From Pseudoalteromonas fuliginea (GTDB taxonomy: Bacteria; Pseudomonadota; Gammaproteobacteria; Enterobacterales; Alteromonadaceae): a stretch of 64,000 bases of DNA. Shown piece by piece: positions 1 through 8,878 of this stretch (positions are counted from its first letter, which is position 1; the number at the start of each line of letters is the position of its first letter). The notes beneath the pieces are model-generated. The model worked only from the letters and a program-made list of their open reading frames with translations. It was not told where the DNA came from and did no database searches. The translations under genes and the position numbers were made by a program. The stretch covers positions 1 to 64,000 of the forward strand of contig NZ_JJNZ01000037.1 of the NCBI RefSeq assembly GCF_000690055.1, given 5' to 3'.

Positions 1-747
1 TATGTTGATGATAAAAAAGCGAATCGATTAAACGATAAAGCGATTATCATTCGCTGGCATAAGCTCTGTAAAGGTACTGTACTTACGCAAAAATACATAC
101 AGGGTGAAAAGCTAAGTAAAGCCGAACTTATCTTTTTCAATCAAACAGTAAACGACTACCGCGAGCGCCTATCAAGTATTAGCTGGTTTATGCGGTTGTT
201 AAATGAAAACATTGCTCGCAGAGCAAATAAAGAAGATAACTGCACAGGTAGATTCTGGGAAGGCAGATTCACATCACAAGCATTATTAGATGAAGCAGCA
301 CTTGCTGCTTGTATGGCGTATGTCGATTTAAACCCTATTAGAGCGAAAATGGCTAACACCCCAGAGGAGTCATACCATACCAGCATCAAACAGCGTTTAA
401 CGTATGCAAAGGATGGCAAGCAACCAAAACAACTACTGCGCTTTGCAGGCATGTCTCGTCAGGTTATGGCAAAAGGGCTGCCGTTTGAGCTTAAATCGTA
501 CCTTGAACTTGTTGAGTTAACTGGACGTTGTATACGAGAAGACAAACGCGGTTATATTGATAGTATACACTTGCCTTTATTAGAAAGGGTGAATATATCT
601 TTAGAAAACTGGTTAAAGCTTACAACCCAATTTACGCGCGTATTTCATGGTGCAGTAGGCAGGCCAGCCTCACAAAAAAGTTATTGTGAAAACTTAAAGC
701 GAAAGCGGCGAGCGAATATCAGTAACTGCGAAAAGCTATTGGCATAA
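1..747 (+). CDS. Y1-type (IS200-like/REP-associated) transposase, 5' truncated by window edge
   Basis: The reading frame is open from base 1 to the TAA at 745-747, giving 248 residues with the N-terminus outside the window. The first ATG in frame, at 190, lies inside conserved sequence, so it is not the start. The stretch FWEGRFTSQ followed by AYVDLNPIRA is typical of the C-terminal half of the Y1 (HUH single-strand) transposases of the IS200/REP-associated group that are common in marine gammaproteobacteria. These enzymes nick and rejoin single-stranded DNA at hairpin ends. The catalytic HUH motif would lie upstream and cannot be checked. A small hairpin follows the stop. An intact or decayed upstream end cannot be told apart from this window. 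Confidence 0.8.
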   Translation, partial: YVDDKKANRLNDKAIIIRWHKLCKGTVLTQKYIQGEKLSKAELIFFNQTVNDYRERLSSISWFMRLLNENIARRANKEDNCTGRFWEGRFTSQALLDEAALAACMAYVDLNPIRAKMANTPEESYHTSIKQRLTYAKDGKQPKQLLRFAGMSRQVMAKGLPFELKSYLELVELTGRCIREDKRGYIDSIHLPLLERVNISLENWLKLTTQFTRVFHGAVGRPASQKSYCENLKRKRRANISNCEKLLA

Positions 748-787
748 AACTTAAACTACTCAGTAAAACTATTCAGTAATAAATCAC

Positions 788-810
788 AACTGCACCATGC
801 AGTTATTTTC
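788..810 (+). terminator. Hairpin after transposase gene
   Basis: Perfect 7-bp inverted repeat aactgca/tgcagtt (788-794 and 798-804) with a 3-base loop, followed by attttc. It could be a weak terminator or part of the transposon end. Around it, ctactcag near 763 and ctgagtag near 868 form a second, wider inverted repeat. Confidence 0.4.
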
Positions 811-1004
811 ATGGGCCGAATTTAGGTTTAAGCGTGCTAATTTTTTTATGGATGAAATGTAAGTAACTGAGTAGTAAAAGATAAATTCTTAACCAACAAA
901 TTAAATTTAATGGCAACGTTTTGTTTGTTTAATTATAGTGGCTGTCTATTTTAACTGATTAAAGTAGCTTCATAGTTTAGCTGTAGTTTAAAATGGCGAT
1001 AATT

Positions 1005-1298
1005 TTAATCTTTTTTAAATTTAGCTGCTGGTAATATAATAACTATTCCCGCCCATATCCCCCAGAAAAATATAGCAGGAAAAATGTCACTGATAAAATA
1101 GGACATACTTGTATAGTATCCTTCAGGCGCTGATGAATCTGAAGAAACAAAAAACACACCTATAGGTTTAAGGTAGGCAGGATAATGCGAATTGGATTGA
1201 AAAATCATACTAATATAAGGCCATACGAGTAACCAATAGATAGATCCAGAAATCTTATTAAACAATATCCGTTTTAATTTACTTTTACTTATGAACAT
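1005..1298 (-). CDS. Small two-helix membrane protein, possible immunity partner
   Basis: 97 residues. Two hydrophobic stretches (about residues 17-33, and 68-92 near the C-terminus) flank a polar loop, so it is probably an inner-membrane protein with a periplasmic loop. I do not recognise a family. Its ATG overlaps the last codons of the upstream phospholipase-like gene by 10 bases. There is no good ribosome site of its own, which implies translational coupling and fixed stoichiometry. A membrane protein coupled to a lipase-like toxin is a common immunity arrangement, but the immunity role is inference from context only. Confidence 0.6.
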   Translation of the reverse strand: MFISKSKLKRILFNKISGSIYWLLVWPYISMIFQSNSHYPAYLKPIGVFFVSSDSSAPEGYYTSMSYFISDIFPAIFFWGIWAGIVIILPAAKFKKD

Positions 1299-2173
1299 TT
1301 ATAATTTTCCGTACTAGGTAGGTTTTTTTGTGCTAACCACTTTGCTTTATATGCTCCCCAACCAGCTAGTGAATCTTTATTTTGAGAAACCGATTGTAAC
1401 CCCAAAATAATCAACTCTTGTGTTGCTTTTACAGCTAGTTTACCTGAATTAGTATTCAAAGACCCTGAGTGTATATCACCTTTGGAGTGTGGAGTAATTG
1501 TGTCTATTGGTGAACCATGTTTCTGCTTATCATAATCAAATATTTTAATGATTGGATGGGGGTGGTTAGCTTCTGCAGCATCAACACCACTGATCATAGC
1601 TTCTTTTCTGCATTTGATTTGATATATAGCTTTTTCACTTCTTACTGTATGGGCTGGAGAAAATGAATCTTGTAATGCGTGTAAAGCCAAAGCTAAATGT
1701 TTTACCCCGTACCTCCTAGTTTGAAAAGTTACATTTTCATTATCATTTTGAAGCTGTTTTAAAATATTAACTTTTTGCTTACACTCAATCACCCATCGAT
1801 CCATCTTCTCCTTAATGAACACACAGCCATTAATATATGAGTCATATTCGGTTTCATTAGAAGATTTCATGAAGTGATAACGCTGGCCAGTTGGAGCTTC
1901 ATGTGTCCAACTTTCATCAAAATCAACCGCTGCGATTCGTCTTGCAAGATTTTTTCTAGGATCGAAAGCGTTAAAATTATATGCTCTAAGGTTGACCATG
2001 TAGGCAATAAATGCAGAGATAAAATCAGCTCGATTTGAAACTTCGGGGTTGCTCCACTGATAAGTCCCATTTACGAATATTGGAAGGCTACAGAGTTTCC
2101 TTTCCACTTGACAGTTTTTTTGCATTTGAGTAATTGCTTCTACAGATATCTTTATATGTCCATCGGCTTTCAT
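1289..2173 (-). CDS. Zinc-dependent phospholipase C-like protein
   Basis: 294 residues, no signal peptide or membrane segment. Features matching the zinc phospholipase C/S1-P1 nuclease fold are an N-terminal His (H6), scattered His residues at 91, 100 and 159, the core motif H165-A-L-Q-D169 followed by F-S-P-A-H175, and GDIH at 232-235. In that fold such His/Asp residues hold a trinuclear zinc site that cleaves phosphodiester bonds. The start is supported by AAGGA 8 bases upstream. The absence of a signal peptide differs from secreted PLCs and suits a cytoplasmic or machine-delivered protein such as a T6SS effector, which is inference. The small membrane protein downstream overlaps it. Function is not certain, and a nuclease activity is the alternative. 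Confidence 0.6.
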   Translation of the reverse strand: MKADGHIKISVEAITQMQKNCQVERKLCSLPIFVNGTYQWSNPEVSNRADFISAFIAYMVNLRAYNFNAFDPRKNLARRIAAVDFDESWTHEAPTGQRYHFMKSSNETEYDSYINGCVFIKEKMDRWVIECKQKVNILKQLQNDNENVTFQTRRYGVKHLALALHALQDSFSPAHTVRSEKAIYQIKCRKEAMISGVDAAEANHPHPIIKIFDYDKQKHGSPIDTITPHSKGDIHSGSLNTNSGKLAVKATQELIILGLQSVSQNKDSLAGWGAYKAKWLAQKNLPSTENYKCS

Positions 2174-2742
2174 TTGCGATTCCTTTGCTTTATGTTTCTT
2201 TAGAAAAAAGAGGTAAGCATCCTGTAGAATAAACTTACTTCTTTCCTGCTTGATTTTTAGCCAGTTGATATTAAGTCAGGCTTATAGTTTATGTCAATGC
2301 CCATCAGTATAATTAGGAGCACAGGCGTTACTAGAACACGTTATCCGAGCAGACGCTGCATTGCTTTATACAAGTTATACTTTGGCTATGTCTAACTTTG
2401 ACTAAATATTAATAAAACAAATTAACATGACACATATGGACGCTCCCTTGAAGTCAAGACGAGCCGATGTATAAACATCTAAGTTTTTGCTTTTGTTAAT
2501 TATCATGTATCCCATTTCCCAGTAATGATGCGTCACAAGCTTGCTAAAAAACAAAGATAAATAAGCCAGACGCCCATCCTAAATTTTGCATTTTTAGAAA
2601 CAAGTTGTATAGATAAATTAAGATGGGTGTCAGTCAAAAAGAAATGTATATTTTTGTTAAACCGTTCGGTTTTTATTAAGTAGTTTTATTAAAAACGCCC
2701 ACTAATGTTAAACTACAAAAAATTTAATTATTTAATATTACC
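2174..2742. other. Intergenic region, 569 bp, no gene
   Basis: No convincing open frame. It holds the divergent promoters for the phospholipase-like gene (minus) and the kinase (plus), a REP-like inverted repeat at 2569-2631, and a small hairpin with a T-run at 2659-2674 (aaacc/ggttt). The rest is AT-rich and featureless to the eye. Confidence 0.5.
2569..2631. repeat. Imperfect inverted repeat, REP/transposon-end-like
   Basis: Left arm gacgcccatcctaaat (2569-2584) and right arm aaattaagatgggtgtc (2615-2631) are near-perfect inverted copies around a 30-base AT-rich spacer. GAC(A/G)CCCATC ends of this form resemble the ends mobilised by Y1 transposases, and a Y1-type transposase lies 1.8 kb away. 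The link between the two is inference. Confidence 0.4.
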
Positions 2743-3699
2743 ATGGCATTTTACATTCCTTTATTACAACCTCATTTTAAGCACATTGAAATTGGCGATA
2801 CGTTAACATCCCTTTGGAGTGGCTGTGGCAGTATTGTGCAGTGCCAGCTTGATGATGAGGCATGTGTTATTAAAGCGATTAAAATACCTAGCTATATAAA
2901 CCATCCAAAAATTAAACAAAGCGAATTTGCACTTAAAAGAAAGCAGCATTCCTATAGCGTTGAATACACTTTTTATAAGCTTTATAGCCAGCATTTACCA
3001 GTACATGCGCAAAGTATTGAATGTATAAGCGCAATTAATAAAGATGATGAATACGCGCTGGTGTTTAAAGACTTTACCAAGCATGGGTTTACTCAAGCGA
3101 AAAGCGAACATATAAAAGCTATATTAAAGTGGCTTGCGCACTTTCATGCATTTAACCTAAACAAACCTGTTGACGGCTTGTGGCGGCAAGGCAATTATTG
3201 GCATTTAAGTACGCGGCCAGATGAGTTTAATAAATTAAAAACAAACGCGAATGAAAAGTCCGATATTAAAAATTTTGTACATAAAATAGATGAGGAACTA
3301 CAAAGTTGTACGTATAAAACGCTGATTCATGGCGATGCAAAACTTGCTAACTTTGCAGCAAATGAGCGCGATAAAATACTCGGTTATGATTTTCAGTATA
3401 TAGGTGCAGGTAGTGGGATAATTGATGTAATGTATTTTATGACCAGTTGCTTAAGTGATGCACAATTACACGAATGGGCTGAGGATTACCTTGTGTACTA
3501 TTTTGATAATTTAAAGGCTGCTATTAATATTTATCACCCTACAGCACCAGCAGGTAAAATAGCTGACGATTGGCTCGTTTTATGGCCTGCGGCATGGGCT
3601 GACTTTTATCGGTTTTTAGTTGGCTGGAGTCCTGAACATCAAAAAATAAATAGCTATATGCTTAAGCAAGTAAATAACTGGTTAGCAGCTAATATTTAA
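2743..3699 (+). CDS. Aminoglycoside/choline kinase-like phosphotransferase
   Basis: 318 residues. The Brenner motif H196-G-D198-A-K-L-A-N203 and the metal-binding Asp in GYDFQ (D216) are the hallmarks of the protein-kinase-like APH/choline/ecdysteroid kinase superfamily, which transfers phosphate from ATP to small molecules. The N-terminal lobe carries the expected Lys region (ACVIKAIKI). The length fits the family. The substrate cannot be read from the sequence. It is a single gene, separated from upp by about 146 bases containing a small terminator-like hairpin. Confidence 0.75.
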   Translation: MAFYIPLLQPHFKHIEIGDTLTSLWSGCGSIVQCQLDDEACVIKAIKIPSYINHPKIKQSEFALKRKQHSYSVEYTFYKLYSQHLPVHAQSIECISAINKDDEYALVFKDFTKHGFTQAKSEHIKAILKWLAHFHAFNLNKPVDGLWRQGNYWHLSTRPDEFNKLKTNANEKSDIKNFVHKIDEELQSCTYKTLIHGDAKLANFAANERDKILGYDFQYIGAGSGIIDVMYFMTSCLSDAQLHEWAEDYLVYYFDNLKAAINIYHPTAPAGKIADDWLVLWPAAWADFYRFLVGWSPEHQKINSYMLKQVNNWLAANI

Positions 3700-3784
3700 T
3701 AAACAGACTGTGTTAGCCACTTGCATAAATATCAAGCAAAGCAATAGATTTTTGCACAGCATATGAAAATCCCTTTAAAATTAC

Positions 3785-3803
3785 AGGTCAAATGACCTTT
3801 TTT
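3785..3803 (+). terminator. Short hairpin with T-run upstream of upp
   Basis: aggtc/gacct stem (3785-3789, 3794-3798) with a 4-base loop, followed by five further T. It is probably a weak terminator for the kinase gene, or a leader signal before upp. Confidence 0.4.
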
Positions 3804-3845
3804 AATATAAAATACCGCTAATTATTGTCTCTGTAGGTTTTTATC

Positions 3846-4475
3846 ATGGCTATTCACGTTATTACTCATCCTCTTGTTCAACATAAACTTGGTTTAATGC
3901 GCGCATATGGCATTAGCACTAAAAGCTTTCGTGAACTGTGCTCTGAAGTAGGCACATTATTAACCTACGAAGCTACTAAAAACCTTCCACTTGAAGATAA
4001 TGAAATTACCAGTTGGGACGGCAATAAATTAAATGTGCAGCACATTAAAGGTAAAAAAATTACAGTAGTGCCTATTTTACGTGCAGGCCTTGGTATGATG
4101 GACGGTGTAATGCAATTACTACCAGCCGCTAAGGTTAGTGTTGTAGGTCTTCAACGTAACGAAGAAACGCTAGAGCCAATCCCTTATTTTGAAAAGTTAG
4201 TAGGTAATATTGACGAGCGTTTGAGCCTAGTAATTGACCCAATGCTTGCAACCGGTGGCTCAATGATTGCCACTATCGACATGCTTAAAAAAGCAGGCTG
4301 TAAAGAAATTAAAGTTATTATACTTGTAGCAGCACCGGAGGGCGTTGCAAAAACACTTGAGGCTCACCCAGACGTAGAAATATTTACTGCATCAGTAGAC
4401 AGCCACCTGAACGAAAAAGGGTACATAGTGCCCGGTTTAGGTGATGCGGGCGACAAAATATTCGGTACAGTTTAG
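3846..4475 (+). CDS. upp: Uracil phosphoribosyltransferase
   Basis: 209 residues, the standard length. It converts uracil plus PRPP to UMP in cytoplasmic pyrimidine salvage. The N-terminus ([12 protein letters not shown]) and the PRPP-binding loop in [11 protein letters not shown] are diagnostic, as is the GLGDAGDK segment near the C-terminus. Next comes uraA, starting 10 bases after the stop, so uptake and phosphoribosylation are cotranscribed, as in E. coli. Confidence 0.97.
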   Translation: MAIHVITHPLVQHKLGLMRAYGISTKSFRELCSEVGTLLTYEATKNLPLEDNEITSWDGNKLNVQHIKGKKITVVPILRAGLGMMDGVMQLLPAAKVSVVGLQRNEETLEPIPYFEKLVGNIDERLSLVIDPMLATGGSMIATIDMLKKAGCKEIKVIILVAAPEGVAKTLEAHPDVEIFTASVDSHLNEKGYIVPGLGDAGDKIFGTV

Positions 4476-4484
4476 GAGTGTTCA

Positions 4485-5723
4485 GTGCAAAATAACGCCA
4501 CATTTTCTATAAAAACCATTTTAACGGGTGCACAAATGCTGTTTGTAGCATTTGGTGCATTGGTGCTTGTGCCGCTATTAACAGGGCTCGATCCGAGTGT
4601 GGCATTGTTTACAGCAGGGTTTGGTACTTTGCTGTTTCAGATAGTGACTAAAGGTCAAGTGCCTATATTTTTAGCCTCTTCATTTGCTTTTATTGCACCT
4701 ATTATTGCTGCCGTGCAAATGTGGGGTGTGCCCGCGACAATGGGGGGCTTAATGGCGGCTGGTTTTGCATATATGCTGTTGAGCTTATTAGTAAAATTTA
4801 AAGGCGTAGCAACGCTTCATAAAATTTTACCACCTGTGGTTGTAGGCCCCGTAATTATGGTTATTGGTTTAGCCCTTGCACCTGTTGCTGTAAATATGGC
4901 GATGGGTAAAAGTGGCGACGGCAGTCTTCAAATTATTGATTACAATAACGCTATTTTTATTTCGATGTTTTCGTTATTAGTAACGCTTGTTTTTGCAGTA
5001 TGGGGAAGGGGCGTATTTAAACTTATTCCTATTCTGGCAGGGGTTGTAGCGGGTTATGGCTTATCGCTTATTTTAGGTGTTGTGCAATTTGACGCAGTTA
5101 GTAATGCACAATGGTTCGCTGTGCCTAACTTCACATGGCCAGAATTTAAATGGCAAGCTATTTTGTTTATGGTGCCTGTGGCTATTGCGCCAGCCATTGA
5201 ACACATTGGCGATATGATGGCGATTAGCCAAGTAACCAACAAAGACTTTTTGAAAAAGCCTGGCTTGCACCGTACTTTGTTTGGTGACGGCTTAGCTACA
5301 TCAGCCGCGTCATTATTTGGTGGCCCGCCTAACACTACTTACTCAGAAGTAACGGGGGCAGTAATGCTTACCAAAAACTTTAATCCAAAAGTAATGATGT
5401 GGACGGCCATTATTGCTATTGCTTTAGCGTTTATCGCTAAAATGGGGGCTGGGCTGCAAACAATACCGGTACCTGTAATGGGCGGTATTATGATTCTACT
5501 TTTTGGTTCTATTGCCGTTGTTGGCCTAAATACACTGGTTAAGTCGGGAGATGATTTAACTGCGCCGCGCAACTTAAGCATTGTTGCCCTTATTTTAGTG
5601 TGCGGTATTGGAGGAATGCATGTTGGTGGTAGCCAATTTAGTTTGGAGGGCGTAAGTTTATGCGCCATCTTAGGTATCGTACTTAACTTAATATTACCTA
5701 AAGCAGAGCCTGTAGAGGCTTAA
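4485..5723 (+). CDS. uraA: Uracil permease (NCS2 family)
   Basis: 412 residues with about 14 hydrophobic segments, as in the UraA/NCS2 uracil:proton symporters. Family landmarks are VGPVIMVIGLALAPVA in the middle, the conserved Glu/His region APAIEHIGDM, and the GGPPNTTYSE loop. The start is GTG, supported by AGGAG at 4474-4478, which overlaps the upp stop. Cotranscribed with upp. A strong intrinsic terminator follows. Confidence 0.94.
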   Translation: MQNNATFSIKTILTGAQMLFVAFGALVLVPLLTGLDPSVALFTAGFGTLLFQIVTKGQVPIFLASSFAFIAPIIAAVQMWGVPATMGGLMAAGFAYMLLSLLVKFKGVATLHKILPPVVVGPVIMVIGLALAPVAVNMAMGKSGDGSLQIIDYNNAIFISMFSLLVTLVFAVWGRGVFKLIPILAGVVAGYGLSLILGVVQFDAVSNAQWFAVPNFTWPEFKWQAILFMVPVAIAPAIEHIGDMMAISQVTNKDFLKKPGLHRTLFGDGLATSAASLFGGPPNTTYSEVTGAVMLTKNFNPKVMMWTAIIAIALAFIAKMGAGLQTIPVPVMGGIMILLFGSIAVVGLNTLVKSGDDLTAPRNLSIVALILVCGIGGMHVGGSQFSLEGVSLCAILGIVLNLILPKAEPVEA

Positions 5724-5754
5724 TTTTGAACATTAACTAATTAGTTTGCACCAT

Positions 5755-5784
5755 AATAGCGCATTTTAAATGCGCTATTTTTTT
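5755..5784 (+). terminator. Intrinsic terminator of upp-uraA
   Basis: Perfect 11-bp stem (aatagcgcatt/aatgcgctatt, around 5755-5765 and 5769-5779) with a 3-base loop, running into a T7 tract. It lies over the first in-frame ATG of the next gene, which argues that this ATG is not used. Confidence 0.85.
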
Positions 5785-5868
5785 AACCTATTAAAAAATA
5801 TACAAAAAAAATATTGGTCTAGTATCTGCATTTACTCCTTCAGAACGTATTGTATGCAAGGAGTTACT

Positions 5869-7614
5869 ATGTCAGAGGCCAATATTGTGGATATAACCCC
5901 GTTTTTAGTAAAGCACCAACTGCCTTTAAAGTATCAATATTTGAGTGAGCAATACTTTGTTCCACTCGCGCATGACATCCTCGAATCTAAAAAAACAAAT
6001 ACTCCTATTTTTGTTGCCATAAATGGATGCCAAGGATCAGGGAAAACAACACTCGCTGATTTTTTAGTTACGTGGTTTTCTAAAAACACATCCCTTAACA
6101 GTGTCGCATTATCTATTGACGATTTTTATTTAGCTAAGCAAGCGCGTAAACAACTTGCTGAGGATGTTCATCCACTATTTGCAACTCGTGGAGTACCAGG
6201 TACTCATGACACGGAGTTGATGAATAGCACTATTTCGCAGCTATTAGCAGGTTATATAAATGTGCCATTACCACGCTTTAATAAACACATTGATGATTGC
6301 GTTTCTCAAAATGAATGGTTAGCTAATTCAACGCCTGTCGATATTGTTATTTTAGAAGGATGGTGTGTAGGCAGTGAGCCGCAGCCATTATTTTCATTGA
6401 GTGAACCGCTTAATGAGTTGGAGCAGCTTCATGATAAGGAGGGCGTGTGGCGTCGTTGTATAAACAGTTGTTTAGCCAATGAGTATAAAGCAATTTTTAA
6501 TAAAATTGATTACACCGTAATGCTTAAAGCGCCAAGCTTTAGTGATGTATTTACATGGAGACAAGAGCAAGAGCAAAAACTAATTGCTAAAGAAGGTGCA
6601 GGATCAGGCACGATGACTAATGCGCAGTTAGTGTGGTTTATTTCTCATTTTGAGCGTATTACACGCGAAAATTTAAATACTTTGAGCAGTAAAGCAAACG
6701 CACTGATTGAGCTTGATGGTAATCGCGATATAAGTGGGATGCATTTAATTAGCGATGACACCCTTCAGCCAATTATTTTTACCGATTTAGATGGCACTTT
6801 ACTCGATCATAGCGATTACAACACCAGTAATGTGAGTGTGTTATTGCAACAGTTACAAAACGCACATATCCCAGTGGTGTTTAATACCAGTAAAACATTT
6901 TGCGAAGTGGTTGAAATTAAAAACGAATTAAACATCCAACAGCCTTTTATTGTTGAAAATGGCGCTGCAGTTTATATACCCGATCACTACTTTGAACTTA
7001 AACCGATTGGTTGTAAAAAAGTTGGCGCTTATTGGTGTTTTGCATTAGCTAAGCCTTTGTCGCGTTTATTAAGTGATTTAGAGTCGCTCGATTCTAAATA
7101 CAAAGCGCATTACAAATTATTTAGTAACTTAACCGGTGAACAAATCTCTGAGTTAACAGGGTTGAGTGACGTACAAGCAAGGCGTGCGCAAACGCGAGAC
7201 TACTCAGATCCACTTTATTGGTATGGCAATGATGACTTACTAAATACCTTTGTCGAAGATGTTAAAGCGCTTGGTTACGACATAAAAGTAGGAGGGCGCT
7301 TTATTCACATTGCCAAAAATACAGATAAAAGCGCAGCACAGCAGTGGTTAGTTAAGCAGTTTACCCATCACTTTAGAAAGCCTCTCACAGTCATAGCATT
7401 GGGCGATAGCGATAACGATAAGCAAATGTTAGAGCAAGCCAATATTGCCATTATTATTGCAAATCCGGCGAGCAAAAAACCGGTTAAATTGTCACATAAC
7501 AAGGCACGCTATTCACAATCGCCAGCACCATTAGGTTGGATTGAAGAAATAACATCACTACCTTGTATTAACAGTATTTTAAGTATTACTGAGGAGCAAA
7601 CATCTCATGGCTGA
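5869..7614 (+). CDS. Fused D-glycerate 3-kinase / glucosyl(mannosyl)-3-phosphoglycerate phosphatase
   Basis: 581 residues from ATG 5869, chosen because AAGGAG lies at 5858-5863; the upstream in-frame ATG at 5770 sits inside the uraA terminator. Domain 1 (about 1-290) is a P-loop kinase: G53-x4-GKT60, SIDDFYL, RGVPGTHD and LEGWCVG match GLYK-type glycerate 3-kinases, which turn D-glycerate and ATP into 3-phosphoglycerate. Domain 2 (about 300-575) is a HAD-IIB phosphatase: DLDGTLLD from 306, TSKT, FIVENGAAVY and GDSDND from 512 match the MpgP/GpgP phosphatases that dephosphorylate glycosyl-3-phosphoglycerate. The two activities flank the synthase encoded next door, whose ATG overlaps this stop by 8 bases (ATGGCTGA). 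Glucosyl rather than mannosyl specificity is inferred from the neighbours. Confidence 0.88.
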   Translation: MSEANIVDITPFLVKHQLPLKYQYLSEQYFVPLAHDILESKKTNTPIFVAINGCQGSGKTTLADFLVTWFSKNTSLNSVALSIDDFYLAKQARKQLAEDVHPLFATRGVPGTHDTELMNSTISQLLAGYINVPLPRFNKHIDDCVSQNEWLANSTPVDIVILEGWCVGSEPQPLFSLSEPLNELEQLHDKEGVWRRCINSCLANEYKAIFNKIDYTVMLKAPSFSDVFTWRQEQEQKLIAKEGAGSGTMTNAQLVWFISHFERITRENLNTLSSKANALIELDGNRDISGMHLISDDTLQPIIFTDLDGTLLDHSDYNTSNVSVLLQQLQNAHIPVVFNTSKTFCEVVEIKNELNIQQPFIVENGAAVYIPDHYFELKPIGCKKVGAYWCFALAKPLSRLLSDLESLDSKYKAHYKLFSNLTGEQISELTGLSDVQARRAQTRDYSDPLYWYGNDDLLNTFVEDVKALGYDIKVGGRFIHIAKNTDKSAAQQWLVKQFTHHFRKPLTVIALGDSDNDKQMLEQANIAIIIANPASKKPVKLSHNKARYSQSPAPLGWIEEITSLPCINSILSITEEQTSHG

Positions 7615-8839
7615 TTTTTATCAAAATGGCGTAATTACTACATTACACAATATAGCTGACCGACCAATTGAAGAGCTAGAAAAAGAATTAATCGGGTTTA
7701 GTAAGCAGCGTCCAATGGGGCTTATATTACCATCGTTATTTAGCGAGTTAGAAGGCCCTGCGCTGCAAAATATAGTTAGCGAGTTGCGTGAAGTACCGTA
7801 TTTATCGCAAATTACTATTGGCCTAGATAGAGCTGACGAAGCACAGTATCGCCACGCACTTGGTTTTTTTAAAGAGTTAAATCAAAACCACAAAGTACTT
7901 TGGAACGACGGCCCGCGCTTACAAGCTCTTGATAAAGAATTACAAGAGCTAGGCGTAGCGCCAAGAGAGCTTGGAAAAGGCCGAAATGTTTGGTACTGCA
8001 TGGGTTATAAGCTAGCAACAGCAGAAGTAGAATCTATCGCACTGCATGATTGCGATATTTTAACCTACGACAGAAGCCTACTTGCTCGCTTAATTTACCC
8101 CGTTGCGCATCCGCGTTTTAACTATGAATTTTGTAAAGGCTTTTACCCGCGTACAGCAAACGGAAAAATTAACGGCCGTGTATCACGCTTATTAGTAACG
8201 CCACTACTGCGTTCATTCAAAACTATATTAGGTAACCGCGACTATTTGGAATACATGGACTCATTTAGATACCCATTAGCAGGTGAGTTTTCGTTCAGAC
8301 GTGATGTATTAAACGACATTCGCATCCCAAGTGATTGGGGATTAGAAATTGGCGTACTAAGTGAAATGTATCGTAATTATTCACATAATCGTTTGTGCCA
8401 AGTAGATATAGCCGATAACTACGATCACAAACACCAAGCACTATCACTTGATGATCAAAGTGCTGGGTTATCTAAGATGTCGATTGATATAACCAAAGCT
8501 TTATTTAGAAAGCTAGCAACACAAGGCGTTACTTTTACCAGTGAAACTATTCGCTCACTCAAAGCAACGTATTACCGTATTGGTTTAGATTTTATAGAAA
8601 CCTACCATAACGATGCAATAATGAATGGCTTAACGCTTGATGTGCATCAAGAAGAAAAAGCAGTAGAAATGTTTGCACAAAATATTATGAATGCAGGGCA
8701 ACAATTTTTAGATAACCCAATGGAAGCGCCATTTGTACCAAGTTGGAACCGTGTTGTGTCAGCAATGCCAGATGTATTTGAGCGCTTAAAAGAAGCAGTG
8801 GAGTTAGATAACAAAGAATATAGCCAACCTAAAAAATAA
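7607..8839 (+). CDS. gpgS: Glucosyl-3-phosphoglycerate synthase (GT81-type)
   Basis: 410 residues, GT-A glycosyltransferase without membrane segments. LPSLFSEL near residue 41, the metal-binding D148-C-D150, PLAGEFSF and DWGLEIGVL match GpgS/GT81 enzymes, which transfer glucose from an NDP-glucose to 3-phosphoglycerate. The start overlaps the fused kinase-phosphatase by 8 bases, so the kinase product 3-phosphoglycerate, the transferase and the phosphatase are translationally coupled. Mannosylglycerate synthases are related; the glucosyl call rests on family resemblance and on the glucosylglycerate phosphorylase downstream. Confidence 0.88.
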   Translation: MADFYQNGVITTLHNIADRPIEELEKELIGFSKQRPMGLILPSLFSELEGPALQNIVSELREVPYLSQITIGLDRADEAQYRHALGFFKELNQNHKVLWNDGPRLQALDKELQELGVAPRELGKGRNVWYCMGYKLATAEVESIALHDCDILTYDRSLLARLIYPVAHPRFNYEFCKGFYPRTANGKINGRVSRLLVTPLLRSFKTILGNRDYLEYMDSFRYPLAGEFSFRRDVLNDIRIPSDWGLEIGVLSEMYRNYSHNRLCQVDIADNYDHKHQALSLDDQSAGLSKMSIDITKALFRKLATQGVTFTSETIRSLKATYYRIGLDFIETYHNDAIMNGLTLDVHQEEKAVEMFAQNIMNAGQQFLDNPMEAPFVPSWNRVVSAMPDVFERLKEAVELDNKEYSQPKK

Positions 8840-8878
8840 ATGTTCAGGTTAAGTAACTAAAAAATAAAAGGGGCGCAT

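Noticed and set aside
5054..5668. Minus-strand frames inside uraA
   Set aside because: Shadows of a real permease gene on the other strand.
5770..5868. N-terminal extension of the fused kinase-phosphatase starting at ATG 5770
   Set aside because: This ATG lies within the hairpin of the uraA terminator and has no ribosome site; ATG 5869 has AAGGAG at correct spacing.
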